Assembly (NCBI GenBank): GCA_028565635.1
Contig: JAOXYB010022603.1
Coordinates: forward strand, 1 to 16,852
DNA from: Phoronis ovalis
Taxonomy: Eukaryota > Phoronida > Phoronidae
Direction of reading: 5' to 3'
Length of the DNA: 16,852 nt
Below are positions 15,767-16,852 of the stretch, piece after piece (position 1 is the stretch's first letter; each line of letters opens with the position of its first letter). A model generated the notes under the pieces. The model was not told where the DNA came from, made no database searches, and saw nothing but the letters and a program-made list of their open reading frames with translations. The translations under genes were made by a program, and so were the position numbers.

Positions 15767-16378
15767 ATGGCCTCTAATAATGCGGTACTGATGTTGGTCA
15801 AAACTGTACAGAAATCGAGTAATCGTCGTCAAAAACATTTAGTTTTAGCAGGCATAGGAATTCTAGCCTTTATGGTCACTGCTTGTGTTGTAGCGTTTGT
15901 AGCCACTCAAGATTTTGATGATGGTGGCACCAAAGCTTTGGTGAAAAGAGCCGTTGATGGTGGCTTTAATCTGTTTTTCCGCTCGGCATTTAAAAACCAA
16001 AATGTTGATGCAAATTTCCAGATGATCAATGTAAGGAAGGCAGTAATACTTCAGAATTCTGACAAAAATAAAGCAGGTGATGATTGTAGTATGCCTATTG
16101 CAGATCGTAGGGATTGTTACCCTGGAGGCGGTTCGACTAAAGAAAATTGTGAAGCAAAAGGCTGCTGCTGGGTACCGGTACAAGAAGGTGTTAATGATGT
16201 CCCATGGTGTTTTTATAAGCAAGATAACAGTACAGGATATGAAGTGTCAGGAGCTAAAGAAACTGATTTTGGATTTACTGTTTTATTGGATCGTAAAAAT
16301 AAATCACACTGGCCTGAAGATGTCATGAGTTTACAACTTGATATAATCATGGAAACTGGTGACCGTCTACATTTTAAG
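15767..16378 (+). CDS. Trefoil-containing type II membrane protein, likely GH31 alpha-glucosidase, N-terminal exon (partial)
   Basis: The exon encodes 204 residues, ending ...DRLHFK at a donor AAG|GTATAT in phase 0. Residues 1-24 are polar and basic; 25-47 form one hydrophobic segment, a signal anchor without a clear cleavage site. A P-type trefoil domain follows with six cysteines (107, 117, 128, 133, 134, 148) and the hallmark CCW-P and PWCF. The part from 167 on (FGFTVLLDRK ... METGDRLHFK) resembles the N-terminal beta domain of GH31 enzymes, where a similar ET-RLHFKI stretch occurs. This layout fits the lysosomal alpha-glucosidase and maltase-glucoamylase/sucrase-isomaltase group, which release glucose from alpha-glucans. 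The catalytic domain is outside the window, so activity cannot be judged. N154 and N178 are possible glycosylation sites. The start has good context (TCAACATGG). Confidence 0.82.
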
Positions 16379-16852
16379 GTATATTTCATTTGTTTGGAGT
16401 AATTAATTTACAAATGTAGAAATAATTATGTGCCGGCTGTACTTAAACCATAAATGCAGGTGTATTAAGGTAAAATACAATTGGACTGATCTGGTCGCAT
16501 TCAACTTGTAAGGAAAAATATGTACACTTATTTCTGGACAAGTAGTTTACTATGCACTATGCATTTACAACCAAGAATGGTCTTCCCAATTGTTACTGTA
16601 GGTTTCCGAGTTATGCTCTTTTGTATATACAACATACGGGTTTGTGACGCGGTAAAATAACGTCAAAAATATCTGTCATTACGAGCCATTGAGGGGGGGG
16701 GGAAATGGGTATAAGAGACCACCGCTATAAGGAAATAATATTGCCTTTTGACGAATCACAATTCAAATGATAATTAATTCCTGCAATCATGGGTCACGAA
16801 AATAATATAACCCTTTCCCACCTCAACAATAATTACTGTATATAAACAGGTT
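16379..16852 (+). other. Start of the next intron of the trefoil/GH31 gene
   Basis: Opens with the donor GTATAT and shows no segment resembling the expected continuation of the GH31 N-terminal domain. It contains a ten-base G run at 16693-16702. Confidence 0.55.

Noticed and set aside
15863-16328. Long frames overlapping the trefoil exon on either strand
   Set aside because: They lack motifs, while the main frame has the transmembrane segment and six trefoil cysteines.
1-16852. CRISPR arrays, tRNA/rRNA genes, bacterial operons
   Set aside because: None seen; repeats here are short and lack regular unique spacers, and all genes are spliced animal genes.

Overview
The window is animal nuclear DNA: AT-rich, with spliced genes, GT-AG introns, AATAAA poly(A) signals and metazoan protein families. 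Gene content, compact introns and long G/C homopolymers fit an invertebrate, perhaps a mollusc or another lophotrochozoan. The clade is inference; only 'metazoan' is firm.

Layout from left to right. (1) 1-4411 is almost certainly the first part of intron 1 of a leftward gene. (2) 4412-4499 on the minus strand is the first coding exon of glycogen synthase kinase 3 beta, including the Akt-site context around Ser9. Its presumed promoter and 5' UTR lie in 4500-5120, a CpG-containing stretch with CRE, E-box and CCAAT motifs. (3) 5493-9401 on the minus strand is a five- or six-exon SR splicing-factor gene with an N-terminal RS run, a divergent RRM, a CCHC zinc knuckle, a 13-glycine tract and a C-terminal RS domain. 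It has two possible 3' ends. (4) 9402-11403 is the divergent control region and 5' intron. (5) 11404-14330 on the plus strand is a five-coding-exon SRSF7/9G8/xl6 gene with a canonical RRM, 12-glycine tract, zinc knuckle and RS domain. (6) 15767-16378 on the plus strand is the first coding exon of a type II membrane protein with a P-type trefoil domain, best read as a GH31 alpha-glucosidase. The gene runs off the right edge.

The two SR genes are arranged head to head and share exon architecture: the RRM is split at the same place, a zinc-knuckle plus Gly exon follows, and short frame-preserving RS exons have junctions that split an AGR arginine codon. They look like an old inverted duplication. 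Each has a plausible stop-containing cassette exon in the intron after the zinc knuckle, where mammalian SRSF7 carries its autoregulatory poison exon. This paralogue pair with candidate autoregulatory exons is the most interesting system in the window. I saw no tRNA, rRNA, CRISPR array or recognisable transposon coding sequence. All exon borders are read by eye from splice consensus and protein continuity; no transcript data were available.
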